A stretch of 64,000 nt of DNA, taken from an uncultured Marinifilum sp. Lineage in GTDB: Bacteria > Bacteroidota > Bacteroidia > Bacteroidales > Marinifilaceae. This document shows, in pieces, positions 38,534 through 47,293 of the stretch; within the stretch, counting starts at the first letter, position 1; the number at the start of each line of letters is the position of its first letter. The translations under genes were made by a program, and so were the position numbers. The stretch is from the NCBI RefSeq assembly GCF_963677195.1, contig NZ_OY781918.1, forward strand, positions 2,964,923 to 3,028,922, given 5' to 3'. The notes beneath the pieces were generated by a model. It saw nothing but the letters and a program-made list of their open reading frames with translations, did no database searches and was not told where the DNA came from.

Positions 38534-39025
38534 ATGAAAAATTTATTTAAAATTATTGCTTTACCTTCATTGCTGATATTATTTATGTTTACAGGAAATG
38601 TGAATAAATCTTACGCACATTGCGAAATTCCATGTGGTATTTATGCCGATTCTCTTAGGGTGGTATTAATGAGTGAACATATTACTACCATCGAAAAAAG
38701 TATGAAAAAAATAACTGAACTATCCTTAGCCGATAATATCGATTATAATCAATTGGTACGTTGGGTAAATAATAAAGAAGAGCATGCTAAAAAACTACAG
38801 GATATTGCAACTCAGTATTTTATGTTTCAAAGAGTTAAGTTGAGCGATAATCCTGAGCAAATCGAAAAGAATCAAAAAATGCTGACTGTATTGCACGAAA
38901 TATGTGTTTATGCTATGAAAACCAAACAAACAACCGATTTAAATTACATTAGTAAATTAAACGAATTGGTTCATAATTTTTCGCATTTGTATTTTGGTGC
39001 AGCAAAGCATCATCACCATCATTAA
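38534..39025 (+). CDS. sodN: Nickel superoxide dismutase with Sec signal peptide
   Basis: 163 residues. A signal peptide (MKNLFKIIALPSLLILFMF...) ends in SYA followed directly by HCEIPCGIY. This is the nickel hook of NiSOD: His1, Cys2 and Cys6 bind nickel and need a free N-terminal His. Cleavage after AxA-type SYA would create exactly that His, so the enzyme should mature in the periplasm without a SodX protease. The rest is a four-helix bundle as in the family (IEKSMKKI, KEEHAKKLQDIATQYFMFQR). The chain ends in KHHHHH, a natural histidine tail. No sodX gene lies adjacent. It dismutes superoxide to peroxide and oxygen. Confidence 0.9.
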   Translation: MKNLFKIIALPSLLILFMFTGNVNKSYAHCEIPCGIYADSLRVVLMSEHITTIEKSMKKITELSLADNIDYNQLVRWVNNKEEHAKKLQDIATQYFMFQRVKLSDNPEQIEKNQKMLTVLHEICVYAMKTKQTTDLNYISKLNELVHNFSHLYFGAAKHHHHH

Positions 39026-39063
39026 AAAATTGATAATATTAAACCAGATAGAGAGGAAGCTTA

Positions 39064-40302
39064 TTATAATAGAGTTTCCTCTTTATTTGTAAGTAAAATG
39101 TACAATCCAAAGCTCTTGTTCTGAAAAGGACTAACCATAGGAAGATATCCGCTAAACCATTTTCCATCCTTCATTTTAAAAGGATGTTCTTTTACCATTT
39201 TATCGTGAAAAATATCGAAAGATTCTTTGGGTTTAAAATTGATTTTAAAAGATCCACATGAGTTTTCATGAATGTATTTATTGAGAATAATGGCTAAGGT
39301 TCCCATGTTATAACGCAGGTTAATTTCTACACATGGATGAATAAGACTTTCTCCGTTTTCGTTTTCAATAATCATACAATCTACCCCAAAATAGCCGCAA
39401 TAATTATCCGATATGTCTGATTTTTTTAATGCCTTTAGCATGCCTGCTGATAGTTCATCTATGAGTTCTTGTGAGAGGTAATTTTTCATTTCCTCGGGAA
39501 TACCACCCAAAATATTACCATCGTATTGACCATTAGAATTTGTTTCGAAAAACGCAAGGCCAAGAAATTTTAAATTTCCTTTTCCATCGCAGTAGTATTG
39601 TAAAGAAAAATCGAATTTCTTATGGAGTAAAGCTTCAGCCATAACATATCCCTGTGCTTGTATAGTTCCATTTATCCATTGAGTAATCGATTTATTTAAA
39701 TAAGAATATCTTAATACTTGTAAACCTCTGCCAGACGAACTCCAGGGAGCTTTAATTACAATTTGTTTCCATTTTTTAATTAAAGCATCTATTTCTTCTA
39801 CCGATTTACATATAATTGCCTTTTTGCTATGGTGCAAATAGCCGGTATTATTGTTTTCCAGAAAATCGTTTAGCACACTTAAAGCTGTTTTTCGGCTGTA
39901 AAGTTCTTTGTGATTATCTTTCCAGTAAGAGTTTGGCTGATTTAGAAATTGCTCGCTGCAATATTTTTTTAAAGGCTTAAAAATGTGGTGAATTCTCGGA
40001 CTCCATCCCCAAGGGTGTAATTCTATTTTTTTGGATAGTAGTGCTTCAGGATGATGCAGAATATCAGTAATCTTAATAATTTTAGGAAGTTTTATTCCTG
40101 CATCGCTTATTAGTTTAAGGAATTTAGAATCGGGCATTTCATGTGTTAATACAACATCATTTTCCGAAGCAAAATACATGGACAGTAAATCCAAATCATG
40201 TTCGAATTTAGTTAATGTTTTATTGGGCATATAGCTTAGCGTGCCATTAGATATAGCAATTTCGCAGGTCGGATTATAAAAAAATACTTTTGATATACTC
40301 AT
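39064..40302 (-). CDS. ATP-grasp domain protein of unknown function
   Basis: I start at the ATG at 40302 (MSISKVFFYNPTCEIAISNG); the longer frame from 40407 would overlap sfsA on the other strand and has a poor N-terminus. About 412 residues. The ATP-grasp fold is suggested by the glycine loop VIKAPWSSSGRGLQVL (about 185-200), FGVDCMIIENENGE and PCVEINLRYNMGT, which holds the Mg-binding Glu and Asn. ATP-grasp enzymes join a carboxylate to an amine through an acyl phosphate. The N-terminal 150 residues (NPTCEIAISNG, DVVLTHEMPD) resemble no family I can name. It is divergent from sfsA with 78 bp between. Confidence 0.65.
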   Translation of the reverse strand: MSISKVFFYNPTCEIAISNGTLSYMPNKTLTKFEHDLDLLSMYFASENDVVLTHEMPDSKFLKLISDAGIKLPKIIKITDILHHPEALLSKKIELHPWGWSPRIHHIFKPLKKYCSEQFLNQPNSYWKDNHKELYSRKTALSVLNDFLENNNTGYLHHSKKAIICKSVEEIDALIKKWKQIVIKAPWSSSGRGLQVLRYSYLNKSITQWINGTIQAQGYVMAEALLHKKFDFSLQYYCDGKGNLKFLGLAFFETNSNGQYDGNILGGIPEEMKNYLSQELIDELSAGMLKALKKSDISDNYCGYFGVDCMIIENENGESLIHPCVEINLRYNMGTLAIILNKYIHENSCGSFKINFKPKESFDIFHDKMVKEHPFKMKDGKWFSGYLPMVSPFQNKSFGLYILLTNKEETLL

Positions 40303-40380
40303 TATTAAATCTCTTATTGGGTGTCGCAAAAGTAGAAGAAATCTATCTATATTTGATTCTCTTTTAATAAAAAAACAGAT

Positions 40381-41079
40381 ATGATTTTTCCAGCTAAGCT
40401 TGTTCATGGTAGATTAATAAAAAGATACAAACGCTTTTTGGCGGATATTGAATTAGATAAGGGTGAAATAGTTGTTGCGCATACTGCCAATTCGGGAAGT
40501 ATGAAATCCTGTTTAGAGGAAGGTGCTGAGGTGTATTTAACTTATGTTGATGATCCGAAAAGGAAAACCAATTATACTTGGGAAATGATTAAAATTAATG
40601 ATTCGTGGGTGGGAATAAACACGGCAGTACCAAACTTATTAATATATGAAGCTGTTAAAAATCAAGAAATAAAAGCTTTGACAGGATATACAGATGTTAA
40701 ACGAGAAGTGCGTTTCGACGATAGTCGTTTCGATGTTTTTGCACAAAATGCACAAGAAGAATGTTTTATAGAGGTGAAAAATGTGAGTTTAAAAGTGGAT
40801 AATTATGCTCGCTTTCCCGATGCGGTAACAGTTCGTGGCAGAAAACACTTAAATACATTAATGAGAGTAAAAAAGGAGGGCAAGCGTGCGCTTATGGTTT
40901 ATGTAATTCAGCGAACTGATGTTGATGTATTTGCTCCGGCCATAGATATCGATCCCGAATATGCAGAAACACTAAAAAAAGCCTACCAAAATGGGGTGGA
41001 AATTTATCCAATACGAGCAATTGTAAGTCCCGAAAAAATTGTGCTTGGTGATATTTTGCCTTTTGAATTGGAGCTTTGA
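40381..41079 (+). CDS. sfsA: SfsA-family protein
   Basis: 232 residues, full length. Family motifs are FPAKLVHGRLIKRYKRFLAD, VAHTANSGSMKSCL, WVGINTAVPNLLIYEAV and the nuclease-like core FIEVKNVSLKVDNYARFPDA with TVRGRKHLNTL. SfsA binds DNA and its fold includes a PD-(D/E)xK-type catalytic core and an OB domain; the name comes from sugar-fermentation effects in E. coli. An ISAon1/ISL3-like element is inserted 46 bp downstream of its stop codon. Confidence 0.93.
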   Translation: MIFPAKLVHGRLIKRYKRFLADIELDKGEIVVAHTANSGSMKSCLEEGAEVYLTYVDDPKRKTNYTWEMIKINDSWVGINTAVPNLLIYEAVKNQEIKALTGYTDVKREVRFDDSRFDVFAQNAQEECFIEVKNVSLKVDNYARFPDAVTVRGRKHLNTLMRVKKEGKRALMVYVIQRTDVDVFAPAIDIDPEYAETLKKAYQNGVEIYPIRAIVSPEKIVLGDILPFELEL

Positions 41080-41200
41080 ATTCTTTAATTGCTTTACAAA
41101 GTAGGGTTTTTATTAGAATTTTAATGGATCAGTTTCAAAAGTTGGGTCTGCGTACAAAAAGGAATACCTTTGCTGATAGAAAAAACACTTTAGATTATAT

Positions 41201-41575
41201 ATGCAAAAGTCACTACTCTCACTATTTTTTCCAGAAGGTCTTTTAGATTATTTTAATATAATAGATTTTAAAGAGGTTTCTAGCGGGAAAGAAATTTACG
41301 AAAGAAGATTAACTATTTATTTAGAAGAAAAGAAGATTATTCCTGAGGAATATAAGGATTATTCTATCAAAGCCAGTGGTTTTATGCCAGCACGAGAAAT
41401 AGAAGATTATCCCATTCGAGATATGTTAGTTAAGCTTAATGTCAAGCGTCGTCGTTGGGATGTTGTTGTTGATGGCAAGAGTAAAAAAGTAAGTAGAGAT
41501 TGGAATTTGATCATTTCAGGAACTCGCATGTCTGCAGAGTATTCTGCTTTTTTAAAAGAAGTTAGTCGATTTTAA
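41201..41575 (+). CDS. Transposase N-terminal region (ISAon1-type)
   Basis: 124 residues resembling the ISAon1 transposase N-terminal region: FFPEGLLDYFNIIDFKEV, an YERRLTIYLEEKKIIPEEY core and the strand RRRWDVVVDGKSKKVSRDWN. It ends in CGA TTT TAA. The reading frame that continues in the following gene is +1 to it, and the TTT TAA stop is a site where phenylalanyl-tRNA could slip one base forward (T-TTT). Confidence 0.75.
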   Translation: MQKSLLSLFFPEGLLDYFNIIDFKEVSSGKEIYERRLTIYLEEKKIIPEEYKDYSIKASGFMPAREIEDYPIRDMLVKLNVKRRRWDVVVDGKSKKVSRDWNLIISGTRMSAEYSAFLKEVSRF

Positions 41576-42551
41576 TGCGATCAGTATTAAAAGCCTTGAA
41601 ATATATTTAGGAATAAATGGTGATAAATTTCGAAGACAGTACAAAACAAATTTAAGTGGTTTTGATCAATGGGATAAAAAGCTACACGCCAAAGATTACC
41701 TGATATTTCCTGAAAACATAGGTTCTAATTTAGCTCTTGATGAAACAGCCTTTTCAAATGGAGAGTTGTATACCATTCTCAGTAACAAAGATAAAAAAGG
41801 AAAGCAAGGTAGCTTGGTTGGTGTGTTTAACGGAACACAAGCTGATTCCATTATAAGTTTAATTCGCGAACACATTTCAGAAGAGTTGCGCTATACCGTT
41901 AAAGAAGTTACTCTTGACATGGCTGGTAGCATGAATAAGATCGTAAGAAAATGTTTTCTAAAAGCTGAAATCACTACAGATCGATTTCATGTGCAAAAGC
42001 TGGCCAATGATGCCGTACAAGAGCTTAGAATTAAGCATAGGTGGAAGATAATAGATGATGAAAATGCAGAGTATAAGAAAGCGAAATTAGAAGGAAAATT
42101 GTATAAACCTGAAATATTGGAAAATGGTGATACACTGCGACAATTGATGGCTAGAGCTCGTTATGCATTGTATAAATCTCCGGAAAAATGGACTACATCT
42201 CAAGAAATCAGAGCTCGTTTATTATTTGAAAGATTTCCCGAAATTAAGAAAGCATACAGGCTCTCGGATGGACTTAGAAAAATATACAATCAATCTTTAG
42301 AACCAAATGTAGCTAGACTTAAACTAGCACAATGGTTCGATGAAATTGAAAGAGCCGGAATGGATTCTTTTAATTCAATAAAAAGAACTTTTGAAGTACA
42401 TCATAAACAAATTGTTAATTATTTCTTGAATAGAAGTACAAACGCTTTTGCCGAATCTTTAAATGCTAAAATTAAAAATTTCAGAAGATCTTTAAGAGGG
42501 ATTGTTGATTTAGATTTCTTCCTTTTTAGGTTATCTAAAATTTTTGCTTAG
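41574..42551 (+). CDS. Transposase catalytic part (ISL3-like DDE)
   Basis: The frame opens at 41574 without an ATG and reads NAISIKSLEIYLGINGD through NLALDETAFSNGEL, which contains the first catalytic Asp; a TTG at 41766 would leave this out. The second Asp is in EVTLDMAGSMNKIVRK and the third acidic residue near FAESLNAKIKNFRRSLRG. Together with the N-terminal part the fusion would be about 449 residues, the normal size of an ISL3-group transposase. DNA recognition would come from the N-terminal half. Confidence 0.78.
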   Translation, partial: NAISIKSLEIYLGINGDKFRRQYKTNLSGFDQWDKKLHAKDYLIFPENIGSNLALDETAFSNGELYTILSNKDKKGKQGSLVGVFNGTQADSIISLIREHISEELRYTVKEVTLDMAGSMNKIVRKCFLKAEITTDRFHVQKLANDAVQELRIKHRWKIIDDENAEYKKAKLEGKLYKPEILENGDTLRQLMARARYALYKSPEKWTTSQEIRARLLFERFPEIKKAYRLSDGLRKIYNQSLEPNVARLKLAQWFDEIERAGMDSFNSIKRTFEVHHKQIVNYFLNRSTNAFAESLNAKIKNFRRSLRGIVDLDFFLFRLSKIFA

Positions 42552-42692
42552 CTAAAAAAAAATGTGGAGTAGACCCAACTTTTGATGGTGACCCATTTTA
42601 ATTGGTCTGGTTAAGCAATTAGTAGAATATTAAAGAGTATAATTCGATTCGAAACAGAAAAAAACTATTTTTGCCTCACAAAAATTATAGAA

Positions 42693-43226
42693 ATGAACGA
42701 AAAGGCAAGAGAAGAATTGACAAAGTATCGTCGGTTGCGAGATGAGGTAAGCGAAGTAAGTAATAAGTTAGCTGCTTTGCACAAGAACGAAATGGCATGT
42801 AAAAAAGGCTGTTCCGATTGTTGTATGAATTTTCAGGTTTTGCCTGTAGAGTATTTCAGTATTCTTGAGGAATTAAAACAAAATCCGCCTGATGCCCATA
42901 AAGTACTAGATGAGGATGCCGAAGGCTGTAATTTTCTAATTGATGATTTGTGTCAGATTTATGAATCTCGTCCTTTTATTTGTCGAACCCATGGTTTGCC
43001 TCTGCTTTTTATGAATCAGGAAGGCGATGCCTGGGAATTGTCTGCTTGCCCATTAAACTTTACCAGTTTCGACGATTTTCATAGTGAGAATACTTTTCCG
43101 CAGGATACCTATAATAGTAAGTTATTTCTTATTAATCAGGAGTTTGTGAAAAATTATAAGGAAGAGCAATTTAACGATTTCGATCTGATATCAATAAATA
43201 GATTGGTGAAGGATTTAAAAAAATAA
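42693..43226 (+). CDS. YkgJ-family cysteine cluster protein
   Basis: 177 residues. The metal-binding cluster is CKKGCSDCC at about 35-43 with further cysteines in GCNFLIDDLCQIY and SRPFICRTHG and in LSACPLNF. YkgJ-family proteins bind zinc or an iron-sulfur cluster through these eight cysteines; no enzyme activity is assigned here. The gene begins 91 bp after the ISAon1/ISL3-like element and ends at a hairpin terminator. Confidence 0.88.
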   Translation: MNEKAREELTKYRRLRDEVSEVSNKLAALHKNEMACKKGCSDCCMNFQVLPVEYFSILEELKQNPPDAHKVLDEDAEGCNFLIDDLCQIYESRPFICRTHGLPLLFMNQEGDAWELSACPLNFTSFDDFHSENTFPQDTYNSKLFLINQEFVKNYKEEQFNDFDLISINRLVKDLKK

Positions 43227-43229
43227 TAA

Positions 43230-43255
43230 ATACTCCTCGTTTTTTTGAGGAGTAT
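43230..43255. terminator. Bidirectional terminator
   Basis: ATACTCCTC (43230-43238) and GAGGAGTAT (43247-43255) form a 9-bp stem around a T-rich loop between the convergent YkgJ and MFS genes. Confidence 0.7.
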
Positions 43256-43267
43256 CATAATTTGTTT

Positions 43268-44578
43268 CTAACACAACTGGGGATTCTTAGCTTTTACCGA
43301 GAACAATAGTAGTAATATAGCAGTGCTTACACCAATATATCCGGCCAAACTATAACTTCCTGTTAAAGTGAAAATTCTGCTAAAAAATAGAGGTGCAATA
43401 GCACTCGAGAATACAATCATCGACATTGCAAGTCCACTAATAGCACCTAAATGTTCTCTACCATAAAATCGAGGCCATGTAATTGCAGCTAAAACAGAAA
43501 ATAATCCTCCCATTATACCATTTCCTAAAATTAGCACATAATACCCTAATGGGTATTCAAGAATTGCTACGCCTAAAGTAGCTAGCAAACAGCCTAAAAG
43601 GAAAATAATCAGCAATTTTTGTAAGCGAATATAGTCACTTACTAAATTTCCAATAACAGCCGAAATAATTGATATTACAGAGGCTGGAATAAATACGCTT
43701 AGTGCTTTCTGTTCTGATAATCCACACGAATCGAAGATTGAAATTACATTAAATGTAAACCCTGTAATGAAAAACGAATTAAAACTTAAGGCCAAAGCAA
43801 ACACCCAAAATACCCAAGTGTTGCGAGCTTCTTTTAAGGTATATTGTTTTTTAGTCTTAAAAGTTGGATTGCTTTTTACTTTGGGTTTCAATTTTTTTCC
43901 ATCTGGAATTAAGCCGCACTCCTCGGGATTATCGCGGAAGAAAACAAAAGCAAAAACAATAAAAAGAAGAGTTAAAACTGCGAGAATTTGATAAGTGATA
44001 TTCCAATTAAACTTTCCAATTAGCATGGCAATAAAAAGAGGGGAGACTGCAAAGCCAAAAGATTGAAAAGCACTCGAAATACTATTGGCTAATCCTCTGC
44101 GCTGATCGAACCATTTCATAATTAAATTTCGCGATGCAAGAGTTAAAACACCTTGTCCCGAAAATCGAAGAAAAAAGAAGAATAAGGCTATGCAAACAAA
44201 GGAAATAACAGAAAAATTAATATCTGTAAATTCTGATATTCCCGCTGTAATTTTATTGGATACAGAGAATAACATTAGTGTAATTGTTAAGCCTAAGGCA
44301 GCAATTATTGCAGTAAATCTGGCTCCAAATTTATCGTAAATTTTTCCGGCATAGGTAAGAAAAAAAGAGCTGGTAACTGTTCCAATTAAATAGGCAGAGC
44401 TTAGTGCATCGCGACTTAATTGCAAAGATTCCATTAGGTAATCGGTAAAAACCGACACGCCCATAGTTTGCCCAGGAATACTACAAAGTACACCGAGTGT
44501 TCCGGCTATCAAACTTACCCATCCGTAAAAGATTGGGAATTTTTTAGGGGCAAAAGGATAATTAGGGTTTCTTTTCAA
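43268..44578 (-). CDS. MFS transporter (OFA-like)
   Basis: 436 residues with twelve predicted transmembrane helices. The N-terminus FPIFYGWVSLIAGTLGVL resembles the oxalate/formate antiporter (OFA) group, and the loop between helices 2 and 3 reads GKIYDKFGARFTA, a variant of the MFS motif A. A cytoplasmic middle loop (about 220-245, GLIPDGKKLKPKVK) separates the two halves. The transported molecule cannot be inferred; monocarboxylates are possible. It is a single gene. Confidence 0.82.
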   Translation of the reverse strand: MKRNPNYPFAPKKFPIFYGWVSLIAGTLGVLCSIPGQTMGVSVFTDYLMESLQLSRDALSSAYLIGTVTSSFFLTYAGKIYDKFGARFTAIIAALGLTITLMLFSVSNKITAGISEFTDINFSVISFVCIALFFFFLRFSGQGVLTLASRNLIMKWFDQRRGLANSISSAFQSFGFAVSPLFIAMLIGKFNWNITYQILAVLTLLFIVFAFVFFRDNPEECGLIPDGKKLKPKVKSNPTFKTKKQYTLKEARNTWVFWVFALALSFNSFFITGFTFNVISIFDSCGLSEQKALSVFIPASVISIISAVIGNLVSDYIRLQKLLIIFLLGCLLATLGVAILEYPLGYYVLILGNGIMGGLFSVLAAITWPRFYGREHLGAISGLAMSMIVFSSAIAPLFFSRIFTLTGSYSLAGYIGVSTAILLLLFSVKAKNPQLC

Positions 44579-44633
44579 AGTAATTATAGTATTAAATTAA
44601 GGCTATAAAAATAAGGACTATTATAAAGCATTC

Positions 44634-46550
44634 TTACTTATTATTTTTGTTTACCCATTCTAAAACATCGCCAAACCTATAGTTTTCTAAATATGAAAAG
44701 TACTTGCTTTGTTTTAGTTTTAAGCGTGTAAAAATTGGTGTATTTATACCGCATAAAAATTTGGTAAGCAGTGTATTCGTATATTTATTTTCTAGTTTAT
44801 CAATTGTTTGTCCACATAATTCCTCATAATCGAATTCGCTTAAAGCTTTTAAATGATTAGAGTTTTCAATTTTAATACTTCCAGACTTACAAACAGAACA
44901 GTGTCCGCATTTTTCCCACTCAGGATATTCACCAAAATAATTAGCCAGATTTTTACTAATACAAGTTTTAGATTCAAACAGGCTTAACATTTCTCGAATT
45001 CGGTTCACTTCAACTTCTTCTTTCTGTTTAAAACTATCGTAAAGTTCTTGTGCTATTTCATCAATATCAAAACTAGTATTAGTAATTGCAAAAACATCAA
45101 CCATTAGTTTTGCTTCCAAATTAATTAATTGTTGTTTATCGAAATATTCTAATGCCGATACAATTCGATTTCTATCAGTCGGATAATTTTCAATAATAGT
45201 ATCAAAATTTACACTTATCCATTTTCTGGCTTTTTGTGAATGATCGAAAATTGCCTGAATAAATTTCTTTCGCTCTCCTTGGAATTTTTCAATGATACTT
45301 TTTTCATCGCTATTTAAGCTGAATCGGTAATCGGCAAAATAACTAAATAAAGGTTTAATAATTCCACGCATCTCCATGTAAACCAGTAGGGTTTTAATAG
45401 GAAGAATACGAATATTGCATAGTGCAGGAAGTGTATTTAACTTGATTTCCCAGTTTGTTTCAGCCTTTTTTATGAGCGTGAGAATCTGTTTTATGCCTAA
45501 CAGGTCAGGAGTATCTCCAAATATGAAATTCTCAAGCACATTAACATTGTCATGATTTGCCAAAACAATGCAATCTGATTTTTTTCCATCGCGACCAGCT
45601 CTTCCAATTTCCTGAGAATAATTTTCGGTTGATTTTGGCAGATCGTAATGAATTACATACCGAATGTTACTTTTATCTATTCCCATTCCAAAAGCAATTG
45701 TTGCAACTACACAATTTACTTTGTTATCCATAAATTGATTTTGAATTTCTTCGCGATCCTCGCTTTTTAATCCGGCATGATATGCTTTGGAAGATATTCC
45801 TTTCGAGCTTAAAATTTTAGAAACTACCTCTGCTGTTTTTTGCTGTGTTACATATACAATACCACATTCATTTTTTCTTTTACTTAACAAGGATATTAAT
45901 TGATCATTTTTTTTTGATTGAGTAACAGGTATAACTTCTAAATTTAAATTCGATCGATAAAATCCAGTAATGCTAACTTGTTCTTTAGGAATTGAAAATT
46001 TAGTCGACATATCCTCAATTACTTTAGGAGTTGCTGTTGCAGTAAGTAAAAGAACCTGTTTCGCTTTAAATTCATTTCTATAATCGGGTAGTTTTAAGTA
46101 ATCTGGTCTAAAGTTATGTCCCCACTCAGAAATACAATGGGCTTCATCAACTACCATAAGCGAAATTGGAATTTCTTTTAAAAATCTTCTAAAACGTTCA
46201 TTTTTAAATCGCTCAACCGATATCATTAGTATTTTATGTCGCTTAGCGCGGATACCATTCATAATATCCTGTTCTTCTTCTTTTGAAAGAGAAGAGTCAA
46301 TACGTACGGCCGATATATTTTTAGATTGCAAGAAATCAATTTGATCTTTAATTAAGGCCAATAAGGGAGAAACCACTAATGTTAACTCGGCTAATTGTAA
46401 GGCTGGTAATTGATAACACAAGGATTTTCCTGAGCCTGTTGGAAAAATAGCTATGGCAGATTTTCCTTCCAGAATATTCGAAATTACTTCTTTTTGACCT
46501 GGTTTAAAAGTTGAAAAACCAAAATTATCTTTTAAAAGATTTTTTAACAT
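44634..46550 (-). CDS. recQ: ATP-dependent DNA helicase RecQ
   Basis: 638 residues. SF2 helicase motifs are present: motif I TGSGKSLCYQLPA, motif II DEAHCISEWGHNFRPDYLKL, motif III LTATATP, motif V IAFGMGIDKSNIRYVIH and motif VI QEIGRAGRDGKKSDC. The RecQ zinc-binding region holds CISKNLANYFGE and CGHCSVC at about 545-570. No clear HRDC domain follows; the last 70 residues end in LEWVNKNNK. RecQ unwinds recombination intermediates. Confidence 0.93.
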   Translation of the reverse strand: MLKNLLKDNFGFSTFKPGQKEVISNILEGKSAIAIFPTGSGKSLCYQLPALQLAELTLVVSPLLALIKDQIDFLQSKNISAVRIDSSLSKEEEQDIMNGIRAKRHKILMISVERFKNERFRRFLKEIPISLMVVDEAHCISEWGHNFRPDYLKLPDYRNEFKAKQVLLLTATATPKVIEDMSTKFSIPKEQVSITGFYRSNLNLEVIPVTQSKKNDQLISLLSKRKNECGIVYVTQQKTAEVVSKILSSKGISSKAYHAGLKSEDREEIQNQFMDNKVNCVVATIAFGMGIDKSNIRYVIHYDLPKSTENYSQEIGRAGRDGKKSDCIVLANHDNVNVLENFIFGDTPDLLGIKQILTLIKKAETNWEIKLNTLPALCNIRILPIKTLLVYMEMRGIIKPLFSYFADYRFSLNSDEKSIIEKFQGERKKFIQAIFDHSQKARKWISVNFDTIIENYPTDRNRIVSALEYFDKQQLINLEAKLMVDVFAITNTSFDIDEIAQELYDSFKQKEEVEVNRIREMLSLFESKTCISKNLANYFGEYPEWEKCGHCSVCKSGSIKIENSNHLKALSEFDYEELCGQTIDKLENKYTNTLLTKFLCGINTPIFTRLKLKQSKYFSYLENYRFGDVLEWVNKNNK

Positions 46551-46782
46551 GATTTTATGATGATGTGAAACAGATAATTACAAGTGTAAGTGAATTTATA
46601 AAACTTATAAATTGTTTTATAAAATTCGAATACCGAAATTAATCAATTAATTGCATATTATAGGATAATTGTAACAACTAATGGGTAGAGTGTACTTGTT
46701 AAAAATTTCTTAAGAATTAATATCTCTTTGATCTGAGTATAGTATTTTGTTCTTTTGTATCGCAGGCGATATAAATTAAAAT

Positions 46783-47232
46783 ATGGAAAAATCAGACACC
46801 AAAAAAAAAGACTTATTGAAATTAGACAATCAATTGTGTTTTTCGATTTATGCAGCATCCCGTTTAATGATTAGGATGTATCAAACTTATTTGGATGACC
46901 TAGGTGTTACTTATCCGCAGTACTTGGTTTTGCTAATTTTGTGGGAAAAAGAAGGCGTTGGTGTTAACGAGATTGCTAGTAGGTTATATTTAAACACAAA
47001 TACTGTTACACCATTGCTAAAAAGAATGGAACAGCTTAAAATTATTGAGAGAAATAAATGCTGTAATGATGAGCGAAAAGTTTTAATTTGTTTAACAGAG
47101 AAAGGAAAGGACTTAGAGAAAATTGCTCAAAAAATTCCATCTTGTTTAATTGCAAACAATCAGTATGAGCTCGATAAAACAATATCCCTAAAGAGTGAAT
47201 TAGATATTTTAATTAAACAAATGATAAAATAA
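46783..47232 (+). CDS. MarR-family transcriptional regulator
   Basis: 149 residues of winged-helix MarR type. The DNA-binding part reads LILWEKEGVGVNEIASRLYLNTNTVTPLLKRME followed by the wing DERKVLICLTEKG. CCNDERK in the wing and an N-terminal Cys near residue 19 (NQLCFSIYAASRL) are in positions where some MarR/OhrR members sense oxidants, which would fit the glutathione gene downstream; this is a guess. It is first in a run with MATE, gshF and a permease, 61 bp before the MATE gene. Confidence 0.88.
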   Translation: MEKSDTKKKDLLKLDNQLCFSIYAASRLMIRMYQTYLDDLGVTYPQYLVLLILWEKEGVGVNEIASRLYLNTNTVTPLLKRMEQLKIIERNKCCNDERKVLICLTEKGKDLEKIAQKIPSCLIANNQYELDKTISLKSELDILIKQMIK

Positions 47233-47293
47233 GGATGCATATTCTCGTATTATTATTAAGCACATTAGTATGAATTTTACTATAGTTTCATAA

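Larger units (their letters stand above)
41126..42594 (+). mobile_element. ISAon1/ISL3-like insertion sequence
   Basis: 1469 bp. The left end GGATCAGTTTCAAAAGTT and the right end (complement GGGTCACCATCAAAAGTT) are imperfect inverted repeats that share TCAAAAGTTGGGTCT. The 8-bp target duplication ATTTTAAT flanks it at 41118-41125 and 42595-42602. The two transposase frames inside are joined by a candidate +1 frameshift. Confidence 0.85.

Noticed and set aside
40303..40407. Longer start for the ATP-grasp gene
   Set aside because: It would overlap sfsA on the opposite strand and adds an aromatic and basic stretch unlike a normal N-terminus.
46658..46858. Short minus-strand frame upstream of marR
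   Set aside because: It overlaps the marR start and its promoter region and has no protein-like features beyond hydrophobic residues.
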